Part shown: positions 13,701 to 26,561 of the stretch, piece after piece | Position numbering within the stretch: the first letter of the stretch is position 1 | Layout: the number at the start of each line of letters is the position of its first letter | Source: Physcomitrium patens | Taxonomy: Eukaryota > Streptophyta > Bryopsida > Funariales > Funariaceae | Assembly (NCBI RefSeq): GCF_000002425.4 | Contig: NC_037264.1 | Coordinates: 9,779,211-9,843,210, forward strand | DNA: 64,000 nt | Direction of reading: 5' to 3' | The notes under the pieces: model-generated | What the model saw: only the letters and a program-made list of their open reading frames with translations | Databases searched by the model: none | What the model was told of the DNA's origin: nothing | Translations under genes and position numbers: made by a program

Positions 13701-14030
13701 CGACGACGAAGTTTACTGCGACGGCGAAAACTGGTAGAAGGGTGGCATAAATTCGAATGAGGGAGGGAGGGAGGGAGGCTGGCTAGGCGGTTTCGGGGGG
13801 TGCTGATTCTGCTGTTGCTGTTGTTGCTGTCTCTGTCTGTCGTCACTGTCGTCCTCATTGCTGTATGCAATTCTCATGTTGACTCGTCGTCGTCGTCGTC
13901 GTCTGTGATTTGGCACCTCTTCCTCCCTCCTCCTGGTTGGGTAAGGAACAGATTTCTGCTGCTGACGGACGGACAGACGGACGGACGGACGATGATGGAT
14001 GAATTGACGGGGATGAATGGATGAATGGGT
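13701..14030. repeat. Cluster of microsatellites upstream of PIMT
   Basis: Several short tandem repeats sit side by side: (GGGA)n near 13760-13778, CTG/TTG triplets near 13803-13830, (GTC)n near 13885-13902, and (GGAC)n near 13965-13990. Read on the minus strand, the first is a CT-rich tract of the kind often found near plant transcription starts and 5' UTRs. Long frames across this area are repeat artefacts rich in S, P, Q and R. Confidence 0.75.
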
Positions 14031-14115
14031 ATTGATGAATTTGTACTTTGGAGGATTTTGAACCACAAAAGTACAGTAGTGCAAGAGTTTTTTTTAAGAT
14101 AGATATACACATAGA

Positions 14116-14355
14116 GTGTATTGTTAATGTCACCACAGTTTTTGTTATTGCCACCACAATCCTCCATCCATCACATGTTATCTTTGTTCAATATCTTCCA
14201 AACTAATCAATTCTCATTTGTTCAATTCTTTTTAAACCATTTAATTGAATAAATGTTTTGATTGGAATAAAAGTAAAATAAAAACTAAAAAAAAATTGTC
14301 AAGTGGGTGGCAAGTTGTAGTGGCAATAGAAAAAATTGTGATGGTATTAGCATAT
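14116..14355. mobile_element. MITE-like inverted-repeat element, copy 1 (diverged)
   Basis: Its two arms, about 14119-14177 and 14293-14352, are imperfect inverted repeats of each other and match the arms of the neighbouring element at 14512-14753. Shared landmarks are a GCCACCACAA-like block on the left arm and a GTGGCAAT-like block on the right. It is about 240 bp long with an AT-rich middle and no coding capacity. More diverged than copy 2. Confidence 0.6.
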
Positions 14356-14511
14356 ATATATCATGCAACAAATCTTTTCTCTTATACTTTATTTATCTCT
14401 GTCTTTGTTTATTTGAGTTGGTGGTGCAATGAATTGCAATGTAGTGATTTATTTATTTATGTAGACTACATTGAAAATAATTTTTTACAAACGAAAATTG
14501 TACAAGCATTT

Positions 14512-14753
14512 GGATATTGCTAATGCCACTACAAATTTTGCTAGTGCCACCACAACCTACCATCCACTCAACATATTTTTTATTTTTTTATTTTTTATTC
14601 CAATCAATTTTTTTAATGCTTCCAATATTATTTTTTATTCAAATTACGTAAAATAAGTAACTTAAATGTTGTAAAAGAAACTAAAACAATATTTCAAGTG
14701 GATGGCAAATTGTGGTGGCACTATCAAAATTTGTAGGGGCATTAGCAATATCC
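14512..14753. mobile_element. MITE-like inverted-repeat element, copy 2
   Basis: The left end reads GGATATTGCTAATGCC and the right end GGCATTAGCAATATCC, a perfect 16-bp terminal inverted repeat; imperfect pairing continues for about 60 bp on each side (14512-14572 with 14694-14753). It is about 242 bp, AT-rich in the centre and non-coding, as expected for a miniature inverted-repeat transposable element moved by an unseen autonomous partner. I see no clear target-site duplication, so the superfamily is not assigned. Confidence 0.7.
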
Positions 14754-15881
14754 CAACATTTTCAAATATACAATAAATTTATCATTTTTTATATTTATAT
14801 TTTCATTAAAACAAAAATAAAAATATTTCCAGACTGGTTTCTTTTTCTAATTGGTTCTTGATTAGTATCAAGCTGTGCAAATTCAAAACAAGGTCTTGTT
14901 TGGTGTCAATTATTTAATTTGTTTGAATTTTCATTGAAGTATAATGCATGTGAAAAAATCGTGTCTACATGCTGTATGGTTCAAAATTGCTATTTGCAAT
15001 TAAGGTAGTTACGTACAACTGAAGTTTATTTATAGCTAATCAAAGCTATTATAAAAATTTATGAGAGGAATGAATACATGTTTCTATGCGTTATTAAAAT
15101 AGTTGTTGCTTTTCCTGAGAGACACTCACAATGAATCAAATCCAAGTTCTTTTAAAAACATTTTTGAATGTGAATTTGTGTATCACAATTGAGTTGAGTG
15201 GGAGCTCTGTATTTACAACTAAAAGAATTCAAACACATTTAATAAATAAATAAATCAATAGCAATTTTATAATTTGAATAATGGTGTGAAGTGAGTAAAA
15301 AGAAATATTTATATTGAGAGATTTTTATATTTCTTACATCCATTGTAGCATGGTTATAAAACAAAGTTAAAGTTTGAAAGAAAGAGTGATTTTATCTTTG
15401 CACAAGATGTGATCTAAAAAACTAAAAATAAAAAACAGATATAAAAAATAAGTAAATTGATGTAAAATAAAAAGAATTGAATGTAAGGAATTATTTATCT
15501 ATGTACGTTTGCATATATACATGATTGTCATGCTATAAAATCAACAACTTATTATTATTTTCTATCATGAAGAAAATTAATACAAATGTTTATGTATTTG
15601 AATATGTGTATATACATACATAAAGTTTTATTTATTTAAAAATTTATAAATACCATACTTCAAAAAAAATAACAGCTAGAGACATTCACTGTTTTTTTAC
15701 TTGACTATTTACATTAATATTTAAATGAATTTTATGTATCATGCTAATTGCAAACTACAAGGTTTGCATTATGAATTTGTTGTGTCACTAGATTTGTATG
15801 TGATTAGAATGACAACTAAATTTAATCTGTCTAAATTATTATATTAATACCCATACTTAATTTGAAGAACTTATGCACAAT
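14754..15881. other. AT-rich intergenic stretch, no gene seen
   Basis: AT-rich sequence without a supported frame or RNA gene. Only low-complexity A/T runs are apparent. Confidence 0.55.
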
Positions 15882-15905
15882 AAGAAAAAGAAAAGAAAAG
15901 AAAAG

Positions 15906-15938
<33 letters not shown>

Positions 15939-15967
15939 TTTCTTTTCTTTTTTTTCTTTTCTTTTTA
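15882..15967. repeat. Purine arm / (TA)n / pyrimidine arm hairpin
   Basis: An AAGAA-type purine tract (15882-15907) is followed by about 15 TA dinucleotides (15908-15937) and then the complementary TTCTT-type pyrimidine tract (15938-15967). The whole block is a long, nearly perfect palindrome able to form a hairpin or cruciform. It is made of simple repeats, so it may have grown by slippage rather than being a functional site. Confidence 0.85.
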
Positions 15968-16200
15968 CTTTGATCTTATTTTGAAAAGCAATAAATAATG
16001 ATGTATCAAAATTCTAAAATATTTGTGATTTTAAAAAAAGGAATTTTACGGAATAAGATGCCTAAATTATTTTTAATGGTTATAATCAAAGATGATGCTT
16101 TAATCTATGAACAACACCTTTGGTTGCAATTTGAACAATACTTCCAAAACAGCCAATGTGATAGGTCTTTATTTCAATTATTGCTCTTAAATAGAATTTG

Positions 16201-16231
<31 letters not shown>

Positions 16232-16440
16232 CCTTCTCCTTCCATTCATGTGCAGTTTCCATACACCATTGTTCTTAGATAGTGTAAAGTGCTACAAGAC
16301 TACTCAACTTTTGACTAATCAAAATTTCTACAATATTTTAAATTATACATGAAATTTCCTCTGCCCATGTGTAATAGAACCAAAAAGTACCAAAAACTTT
16401 TAGCTCGTTTTTTCTTCATGTCCCAACATCTTTAACCTTG
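15968..16440. other. Intergenic stretch with a long T run, no gene seen
   Basis: A run of about 28 T residues lies near 16204-16231. The remainder is AT-rich without supported coding sequence. Confidence 0.55.
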
Positions 16441-16800
16441 TGTTTGAAAGACCATTTCTGAACCATGTCCAAATACCAAGCCTACATGCACCAGGCCTAG
16501 ACCTCCCACATGCTCTATATTATTGTCTCTGGAATCAAATGGGGTTGATTTGTTGTGAAATTAGAAGACTGTGCCCATTCAATAAAGGGAGAGGCAGTGG
16601 ATGTTTTGGACTCCAAATGGCAACTGGATTTTGCCTTCCAAACAAAATATTTTTTAAATCAATTTTGAGAGTGAGGAAGGGGCGGCTGCTCACTTCTAGA
16701 CCCATGTGGAACCCTGCCTTGGAAGTTGAGCCCAGTTTAATCATTGGAGTGATAAGTGGTATCCAGAGCTTTGGAAGATTCAATGCATGATCAATCCATT
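16441..16800 (+). repeat. Possible old LTR end plus primer-binding site of a different retroelement
   Basis: This patch is richer in G and C than its surroundings and ends with TGGTATCCAGAGC at 16757-16769. That differs from the classical initiator-methionine primer-binding site TGGTATCAGAGC by one inserted C. Such a site normally follows the 3' end of a 5' LTR, so the preceding 300 bp may be LTR sequence of an old element unrelated to the chromovirus family. No gag or pol follows and no second LTR is seen, so the call is tentative. Frames across it (for example 16440-16790) are not protein-like. Confidence 0.3.
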
Positions 16801-17900
16801 TGATATGAAAAATAATAGATGTAAACAAAACAAAAATGAAAAAACCCATGTGAAGTCATTTCTGTCCTTCAAGGTGGGTTTAGATGCATTAAGGTCCAAA
16901 TTACCTGGCTCTCAACTGATACAAAGCTGCATGCTTCTCATATATCCATATAGATATAGATATATATATATATCACACACAGACACACTGTTTGTGCACA
17001 TGCAATCTATATACATTACACTAAATGTCCCAATTTTTGCTACATAAATATGAAACTCAGAAAGGAAATGAGAAGCCATCACAGTTTCATCTTGTTTGTA
17101 TTTATTTTTTTAATTTTAATTTTAATTTATGATTATGTAAAGTGATTATTCCTATCAACAGAAATTTGAAGCACGATGATACTTAGGAAATTAAAATGTC
17201 ATGAGAAAAAGAAAAAGAAAACTCATACTTTTTTGAATTTAATCATATTGATCTTTAATGCAATTGATTTTTTTAAGAAAAAAAAAGAGAATGGATGGCA
17301 ACACCTAGCATTTACCCAGTCAGATATGGCCTACAATGACCTCATGCTTGCAATTGCCACTTTGTCCCCAGTTGGAAATGGGCACACCTACTGCATCTGC
17401 AAAACTTCTAGCAACAAGTGCTAAATGGTGACCCATTTTTAGGGTTTACCAAAGCTGAATAGTGAATTGTCTGATTTCCAACCTTGAGTTTCCACAAGCC
17501 TGCTAGAAAATACATCTGCATTTCTCTCCAGATATTGAAAACCTTTGTTTGTGGTTGAAGATATAAAAAATTGGGTAGTTACCATGGATGTGGACATTGC
17601 TTGACTACAGAGGCTTTTGAAGGTGAGTAGGAGGTTGGCTTGGATTTATGATTCAGCTATTATGCTCTTGAAGTTAAGATGGATGGGTTGTTGTGACAAA
17701 TCATAGTTGAACAATGCTAAAGTAACCAATTACATCCATCACAAATGGTGGATACTTAAGTTTTTATCTGGTGCAAGCTTTCTAACTTTGTTGTGCATGA
17801 ATAAGAATTTGTTCATTTAATTCTTCTTTTTTTTATATTTATATTATTACTAAAGGAGTGAAAGAATTATGGTAACAAGAGAATGTGAGCCAGTATATTT
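16801..17900. other. Intergenic stretch, no gene seen
   Basis: Mixed AT-rich and moderate-GC sequence with few CpG dinucleotides. A short TA-rich tract occurs near 16951-16974. No frame here is convincing. Confidence 0.5.
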
Positions 17901-17987
17901 TATCTTATTTTATCTTGATGGTGAAATTGATTCTTTTAAATGATTATCTTATTTTATCTTGATGGTGAAATTAATTTTTTAAATGAT
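17901..17987. repeat. Tandem duplication of a 43-44-bp unit
   Basis: Two head-to-tail units (17901-17944 and 17945-17987) share TATCTTATTTTATCTTGATG at the start and a common end TTTAAATGAT, with only a few differences. It looks like a simple local duplication in non-coding DNA. Confidence 0.85.
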
Positions 17988-18993
17988 TATTTGGTGAAAT
18001 ATTATAAAAAAGAAGTGTTCACCTTATTCGATTTATTAATTATATACAAAATGATAGCTATAAGATTTGACTATAGTATTCATGCATGCCTTGATTTCAA
18101 CACAATTTAAACATTAAGTTATTACAGAATACTTTTCTAAATAATTGTGAGTTTATTACATATCAAGCTTTAGCCCAAGCCAGCTCTCACATTGCAAACA
18201 TGAAATTAGCTAATGATTAGTTACTGCTTTGTCCCTCCTGCCCTTTCACTCATGGTCCATGTCCTGAAAGTGAGTGAGTGAGTGAGTGAGTAAGTGAACT
18301 CCTTGGGACTCCTACTTTGGGCCACCCTCAACTCATTGAAAGAAAGACTTGAAATGAACTGCTGATGCGTCATCAAATCCATATGTGCATTCTATATATT
18401 GTTCATTGTATGATATCAACTTAAAGGAAGGAGATATCATATGAGAGATGAAGAGATTTGTGTGTGTGTGTGTGTATATATATTCCATAAACATATGAAA
18501 CAAAGAAAAAGGAATAACATTTATATTCAAGGTGTTCAAGAAATAGACACTTCAATCTTGCCATTAAAATTTTTTAAACAATTTATGTATCTCATTGTTG
18601 GTATCCTTGTATCTAACTTATATACTTATATATGTATACAATATTTTCATAATATTTTAAAATAATATTAGACATAATAATTTATTTAAAAACTAAAATT
18701 ATAAAATCATAGCTAAATTTAGATAAAATAAAACAGAAATTATGTTTTTAAAATTTTAAAAATAATTTTATATTAAAGAAAAGATTAATATATTTAAAAA
18801 TATTATATATCTTGGTTAACTTCAAAAAAAATTAAAAAAAAACTTTATTATAGTTATATGTTATAGTATTTTTTTTATTAAATTATTATTTTCTACCATC
18901 ATTTAGATGTGCTTTAAACTAAAAGATCGTTATTTGAAATTTATATAAAGATTTATAGGTCCTTCCATTGCATTCTATATCTTTTTAAGTATC

Positions 18994-19056
<63 letters not shown>

Positions 19057-19215
19057 AGTTTCTTATAAGAAGTTTAAAAATTATCTTTTTACATAAATAT
19101 TTTTACTTAAATAATATGGTTTACAAGTCTTTTAAAGAAGTTGATTTAAATATCTAAATAGTGTCTTAATTAGAAAATATTATAATAGAATATTTCTAAA
19201 TTATTTATTTCTATA

Positions 19216-19278
<63 letters not shown>

Positions 19279-19739
19279 CAAATAAAATACATAAAAATAA
19301 AAATAAACTTATTCTTATTGATATTAACTTTTATTTTTGGAAATCTTGTTTTATTTTGATTTTTATTTTGATTTTTTTTGTGACATCCAAATGTTTTTGT
19401 AAACTTAAAATAATCATTTAATGATTAAATAATATTCTATTTTAATTACATCTTGCTACATTCTTTAGTATTTTTTATATGAAATTAATAATAAAAATTA
19501 AAATATAAAATTAAAATATGCTATTAGCATATTTGGATACTAAATAAAATTCTTCATCTTTAAATTATAATTTTTTATGCAATAACTATAAGTACTTAAG
19601 TATAAGATTGATTCTAATCTAATAGTAGGTTTCAAACATGGTGCAATTACAAAATCAAATAATTGGAATTTTTTACTTGATATTTTCAAGATCACTTAAA
19701 ATATAAAATTATAAAATATTATTGTTTAAACTTTAATAC
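17988..19739. other. AT-rich intergenic stretch with long (TA)n tracts
   Basis: No gene is seen. It holds (GTGA)n near 18271-18298, (TG)n running into TA near 18460-18482, and two long (TA)n tracts near 18995-19047 and 19222-19274. These tracts are typical of AT-rich intergenic DNA. Confidence 0.65.
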
Positions 19740-20470
19740 CCTCTAATATTTTGGTGACATATCAAGTGATATTAAGTCAACATGGTATGTCAACTTAATA
19801 TTCTACATCCATTCATTTAATGTGCTTTGTTGTTCTTTATACCTCTAAAGAAAATCCCAAGCACTACAAACAGTGGCAAATGAAGTCATTTCAGGATAAA
19901 TGAGTATGCTTCAATTGTATCATCGCTAGATAATCCAAAATACTTCCATAAGTTATATGATTTAAGCAAATTTAAGGTGTATAAGAAGAAAATGTCAAAA
20001 TCTTGGGCTTTAGTATGGTTAATTGCTTAGATAAACAAAGCATTAAAAGATAAGTTTAACTTTTTTGTAGCTAACATGGTAGATTGGTTACATACTTTTA
20101 AGGCCAAATTCATGGTTGGATATGATTGATTAATTGATACTCGCACTAGCATTGACGAAAAAGATTAGAAGTGGAATATATATATTGTAGTCACAAAGTT
20201 GGAGGACACATGTTCACTTTGTAAAAGATGCATGCTTAGTATAGTGTGAACCCAAATGTGACCCTTCTTTAAAAGAGAGACTCCATGACAATATCAATGA
20301 CCAATTTATTATTGTTATTATCCAATTTAAATATGATGCTTGAAGAAATATTATCCAAGGATACTTGAGAGGCATAACTACAAGACAAATCTAATGAATA
20401 AAAAGAAGTATACAAAGAGGACTAAAATTTCTTATTCTTTTTCTATTTCTTTTTGGCATCAAACCTTATC
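19740..20470 (+). pseudogene. Decayed coding stretch of unknown family
   Basis: One plus-strand frame from about 19905 to 20400 reads like protein for long stretches with normal amino-acid mixture (for example SKSWALVW, KFMVGYD, and a cysteine cluster CSLCKRC), but it is broken. It lies immediately upstream of the LTR remnant of copy E and is not part of that family. It may be a piece of another mobile element or a dead host gene. I do not recognise the family. Confidence 0.35.
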
Positions 20471-23400
20471 ACCAACATTTGTTTTTGTAAGATGACAATA
20501 AAAATTTAAGTTTGAAAATAGCAATTTTAGTTTAATATTATACTATCTTTGAGTGATTTTTTAGTTGTTTTGAGTAATACAAGAGTTTATTGATATTTTA
20601 GTTTTTAAAATTCATGTCCTTGATAGTTTGATAAGAATGCTAATTTATTGTTCTTTTTTTGTTTTAAAAGTGAGTAAATTACCTCACTTTTACTCTTATA
20701 TTTTTGAAGGTTTCTGACTATCCATCTTTAAATTAATTTAAAAAAATTTAAACACTAATTATTTTCTTTAAAGAATGAGGATTATCTTTTTTTTTTTATG
20801 GAAATTTTCATTTGATATTGGAAATTATAGATTATCTTCTTTTAATTAGCCTTATGAATATATTTGAATCATCTATAGAAGGAAAAATTATAGATGCTAC
20901 TCACAATGGAAGTGAGAATAAATTTGTAACTATTACAAATCTTCACAAGCTTGTTAATGCTCTTAAGATCAAAATCTCACATAATTCTAATATGAACTAT
21001 GGAGATACTATTTCTATGTCCATATAAAAAGTCAATAATGAGATTTAAATTCTATGCCAAAAAGCTATATAATTGAGAAAGACAAATAGATCAAATTCAC
21101 AATTAAATATGAAAAGCCTTATTTTTATAAGTATAAAGGAGGCAAGAATAAGTATGCTAAAGAAATTTGATGAAATAAAATCAAAATTTTGAGGATTTCT
21201 ATAATAAATAAAGTTCTTTCTAAGATTGTATCTTTCTCAATATTTTGACGGATTTACTCAAGTTGGTTTATAAGTAAACTTCAATTCAAGAGTGCTTTTT
21301 TTGACAATGTACTTTTAATCAAAAAAGATTCACGACTCTTTTATAACTAAAATTCACTTATAAATATCTTTACAAATTTATTTGGAAAAAGTAATTAAAA
21401 AATTATAGCAAAGATGATACTTCTATTTTTATGATAATGATCATATTCAACTACTATATATAGTGCAAAATTCCAAAACTTTTCTTGTAATGTGGATTAG
21501 AATAACAAAGTCCTTATCAATCAATTTTAATATGGATTGAAAGACAATGTCAAATATTTATTATTCACAATGCCAAAAATAGATTTATATGAGAAATTTA
21601 TTGCTTAAACTATTACATACAATAATCAATTCTTTCAAAGATGCCAAGAAAAAAGGTTTAGTTGGAGAAGTATAAGTCAAAAGATGGTGACAACTTCTAA
21701 GTTTGTAAGAGCTTATTCATTAAGGCCGTGACCTATGCAAATTAACATGGCACATTTAAAATTTCTTATTGAAAAAAAAAGGATTTAATGTTGTTAAGCT
21801 GGATTGTGCTTATATCATAGAGAATCTAACCACGCTATTCAATATTGTCCAAAGAAGCAATGTAATTACAAAATGTAGAATATAGTTGCCAAAAAATACA
21901 ATGTATCAAAAAATGAATTTCTCTAGCTATAATAGGAACCACGTGATAGGAATCTTATATAACACCTAATAAATTCATGAATCTTAGCTTATTCTATAGA
22001 TAAAGACTTTATTAAAAAATAAAAATATCTATAATTAAAAAAAATAAGCCTATACATTTAGAAGTCATAGATGGTTGTTTGTTAACTTCTAGAGATATTA
22101 TATATAAAATAGTTTCTTTAAATATAAAAAATAAAGATCATAATTACTTAATAATATTTAATATAATTAGATTTCTTTTGAATTTATTTATTTTAAGATT
22201 ATCATGGTTAAAAAAATATAATCCTTAAATAGATTTGATTTCTTATAATCTTGATTTATTTTTTTTATAATTTAGATATAGATTTTATTAATCAAGTAAA
22301 AATTCATAATTCTAATATATCCAAATTTTTATTGATAAGTGTAAGAGCTTTCATATATGTTCTAAAAAAAGATTAGATTTTGTTATATATACCACACCTA
22401 ATTTTGATGAAGAAAAGATTTTAATTGATATTCCAAGCTAATATCAATATTTTTTTTCAAAAAAAAATTAAAGATATTTTTTCAAACATTTGTCTTTGTA
22501 ACTGTTTCATCAATCTTTAAGAAAAAACTCAACTACTATTTAGACTAATCTATAGCTTATTACAAAAAAATTTAGCTACACTCAAAGAATATATTGACAA
22601 GAACTTGGCTAAAAACTTCATATACTATTCTAAATCTCCAACAAAGACTCTTATCTTATTTGTGAAGAAAAAAGACATATCTTTTTATACATGTATAGAC
22701 TATTGAGGACTCAATAAGATCACCATATTTTTGATTTTATGACTTTTTGATCAATTGAATCAAATAAAGATTTATACAAAAATAGATCTACAAGGAACAC
22801 TCAACTTGATATACATTAAAGAAAGAGATGAATCAAATACTACATTTTGAATTAGATATGGACATTTCAAATATATTATCATGCCTTTTGGACTCACAAA
22901 TGCACTAATTGCTTTTCAACATGTAATACATAATATTTTTTGTGAGTTTTTTCATGATTTTTCCATTTTTTATTTAGATAATATTTTAATCTACTCTAAA
23001 AATATAAAAAGTATGAATTTCATGCTCATTATATATTACAAAAACTAAAAAATATAAGATTATACTTCAAAATAGAAAAGTATGTATTTTACACTACTCA
23101 AATTGACTTCCTAAGATATATCATTTTAAACAATGGCCTTTTAATGGATCCTTAAAAAATCTAGATTATCATGGATTTAAAGATTTCAAAAGTAGTAAGA
23201 GATATACAATATTTATTGGGATTTATTGATTATTATTGGATCTTCATCAATAATATTTTTTTTAATTATAGCTCTCTTTATATATTTGATCTATATAGAT
23301 AAAATTGAATAGAACAAAGCAATTGGAGCATTTTTTGAAGCTTTGAATATAACATTTATTTCTACATCAATGTTATATTGTTTTGACTTTTATGGTATTT

Positions 23401-23601
23401 TTAATTTTAAAAAAATAAAATTTTATTATGGGTACAATATTATTATAAATAAGAATAAATAATAAGCTCTTTTTAATAGCTTTGTATTCTAGAAAAGTTT
23501 CAAAAATCAAAATCAACTATAAATTCTACAACAAAGAGCTTCTTATAATTATAGATTCATTTTTAAAATGACATCATCATCTACAAGGAGCTTTCAGTTC
23601 A

Positions 23602-23640
<39 letters not shown>

Positions 23641-25679
23641 TAAGTAGAACATCAAATATTCATATCAACATGTATTTTAAATCATCACTAAGCCCTTTAG
23701 AAGATGTCTTTATTTAAATTTGATTTCAAGCTTATCTATCAATTTAAAAAATTATAATGTTTATTAGACATCTTTCCTAGATATTTTTTATTTTATACCA
23801 AAAGAAAGAGATGCAATTTTTGATCAAAAAAGAATAAATTCCTTAAAGCCAAAGTATTTTCATCTTCAAGCAATGAAATCATCATTGACTATTAATTAAA
23901 TCTTTCTCATGTAAGTTCAATTGTATAAATCTTCTTATCTTCTTTTTTATGATATTAAGAATAATTCTTCCAAGTTTCATAAAACTTTAAGATTTGAATT
24001 CAAAAATAATCTATCCTATTTTGAGAGATAATTACATATTATATAAAACAAAGTATGATTACGTATCCTTCAAGCTCATCACGACTTTTTAATAGCTGCA
24101 TGTTTTAGATACAACAAGACTTTGGAGTTAATATCCAAAGATTTTTGGTGGCTTCAAATTTAAAATACAGTCAAAGACTTTATACTCATATCATATTTAT
24201 TCAAGATTAAAAATTCTTTATCATCAACCTTATGGACTTCTTCAACTATTATCAATTTTGAAACAACCATGGTTTTTTTTATTTCTATGGATTTATTATA
24301 GATCTTCTAATTTCAAGTTCTTATGATTTTATATTTATTATAGTAGTTCATTTTATTAAGATGGTATATTTTTTATTATGTACAAAATTTATTACAAGTA
24401 AATAAATAACTAAGCTTTTCCTTGATAACATCTATTACTATCATAGATTATCAAAGAATATTATATTCAATAGGAGACTCAATTCATATCAAGTTTTTAA
24501 AAATTTATTTTTAAGATTCTAGAAGTAGATATAAAGTTATTTTTTGCTTTTTATCTTCAAATCAATAGACAAACAAAGCAAGTAAATCAAGTTTTAGAGC
24601 AATATTTGAAGTATAACATCTAGTACTAATAAGACGATTAAAGAATTCTTTTGCTATTAGAAGAGTTTTCTTATAATAATATGATATATTTTTTTAATAA
24701 TAAAAAAAATCTTTGCTAATTATGGTTATCATCTACAACTTAATGCTTTAAGCTTTGCAAAAGTTGATAATCCTATAATGAGAGATTTGACAAATATTTT
24801 ATTTAAGCTACATACAACAATGAATGCACAACTAAAAAAAAATCAAAAATGAAAAAAGACCAACACAAATACATATTATAAGGAACAACTTTAATTCTAC
24901 ATTGGCAACAAGATATAATTACTTCATTGCAATATCAAGAGTAATTGCCCTTCTGATAAGTTGAATTACTATAGGCTTTAATCATTTCTTATTTGTAAAT
25001 AGATCAATGCAATTGCTTATCAATTATATCTATCTAAATCTATGAAGATCTCTTTTATATTCTACATATCTCTTTTTGAATTATATAAAATAGTGAATAT
25101 TTTAAGAAAAAGACAAATGCCACCTCCTCCTATAAAAGTGAATAATAATCAAGACTTTGAGGTAGAAGAAGTCTTAGACTTTAGATAGCCCTGAAATAGG
25201 CTAAAATATCTTATTTATTGGCACAAATATGATATTAGTAAATATACATGGAAGCCAATAAAAAAAATCTTATAAATGCATCAAAGAAGGTTGGTACTTT
25301 TTTATTGAAGACATCTATTAAAATTAAGATGAAAAATAACAAATCTTTGTGATAAAAAGAAACAAGATTAAAAAAAGATAGCATTCTACCTTCTATCATT
25401 GTTTATAATTTTTATATATTTGTGGTGCTAAAAAAATGGAGAATCAATAATTAGTAGATTCAACTCAAGAGCTATTGCTTATTGACTTATTGATTAGTAC
25501 ATTGCAATTGTTATAGCCTTCAATATGATATAATAAAGATGAAAATCTTCAAGAACAACACATTTTTTTTAAATAGATGGCAAAATATAATGCATTTGAT
25601 ATCATAACTTTGGAAAAAAAATCTCAATATTTAGTGATTTTATTAGAGATAGGAATAAATTATGACAATATTATAGATG

Positions 25680-25779
25680 NNNNNNNNNNNNNNNNNNNNN
25701 NNNNNNNNNNNNNNNNNNNNNNNNNNNNNNNNNNNNNNNNNNNNNNNNNNNNNNNNNNNNNNNNNNNNNNNNNNNNNNN
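25680..25779. other. Assembly gap (100 N)
   Basis: Exactly 100 N, a conventional placeholder length, inside copy E between the chromodomain and its 3' LTR. True size unknown. Confidence 0.98.
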
Positions 25780-26031
25780 ATGATGTTTATTTGAAGAAAT
25801 AACAAAGGCCTCAACAATAATCAAATAATAGGGTAGTCTTTTTTCTTTATTAAAAGATACTATTGATGGCTAAGAAGATCAATGACCTTCAATCACCTAT
25901 CAATCACCTATCAATAATCTTCAAAAAAAACAAAGATAATAGTATGAGGCAAACATAATTTGCAGCATCTTATACTTCTTCAACATATGATGGCCGCTTC
26001 TTGAGGAATTTGTCTTTCAAAAGAAAGATAA

Positions 26032-26561
26032 TGTCATTGACATACATATTTATCTAGATAAGAGATACTAGATAGGAGATAAATGTAAATAGATTTGATA
26101 TTATCTTACAACAAAGCTTCTTAGAAGCTTTATAGATGAGTATTTGACTTTATACATATTTATAGTTGATTTTTAGATTAAAAACTTAGCAAATAAGTTA
26201 GCCATGTATTATATATGTAAATAGCTTGTAGTATAAGCTTATGATGTGATGTGTATATAGAAAACTTATCTTCTAAGTTAAGACACATGTCTTGTAAATT
26301 GAACATGTGTTAGAGGTTTTATGAATTGATGCCATATAGCTCTTAGTTAGATAATATATATAGAAGCAAGAATAAAGCCGTTTTTGCTCTTGTCAATGTC
26401 TTTTTAGTCTTTAGTCTTGTTTCAAGGTTATTTAGTCTTCTTATCTTTGACAATAGTTATTTTAGTTTAATATTATACCATCTTTGAGTGATTTTTTAGT
26501 CTTTTTGAATGATTCAAGAATTTATTGATCTTTTAGTTCTTTGAAGTTTATTTCCTTAATA
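26032..26561 (+). repeat. 3' LTR of copy E
   Basis: About 530 bp, starting TGTCATTGACATA after a purine-rich AAAGAAAGATAA tract (the likely second-strand primer site). It aligns along its length with the LTRs of B, C and D, but is more AT-rich. Confidence 0.8.

Larger units (their letters stand above)
20515..26561 (+). mobile_element. Copy E: decayed Ty3/gypsy chromovirus
   Basis: A full-length fossil of the dominant family. The order is a remnant of the 5' LTR (about 20515-20625), gag (about 20860-21930), protease (about 21980-22430), reverse transcriptase (about 22550-23280), RNase H (about 23290-23900), integrase (about 23950-25100), chromodomain (about 25130-25330), a further frame (about 25437-25990) and the 3' LTR (26032-26561). 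The gag start resembles that of copies B and D (SIEGKIIDATHNGSENKF). It is broken in dozens of places and strongly shifted to A and T. A 100-N assembly gap lies inside it. It looks far older than B and C and similar in decay to D. Confidence 0.88.

Noticed and set aside
13592-14167. Several overlapping frames of 74-123 codons on both strands
   Set aside because: They run across a cluster of di-, tri- and tetranucleotide repeats and are rich in S, P, Q and R; no domain. Better explained as a repetitive upstream region of PIMT.
25577-25783. Frame crossing the run of N at 25680-25779
   Set aside because: Half of it is assembly gap; the rest belongs to the decayed copy E.
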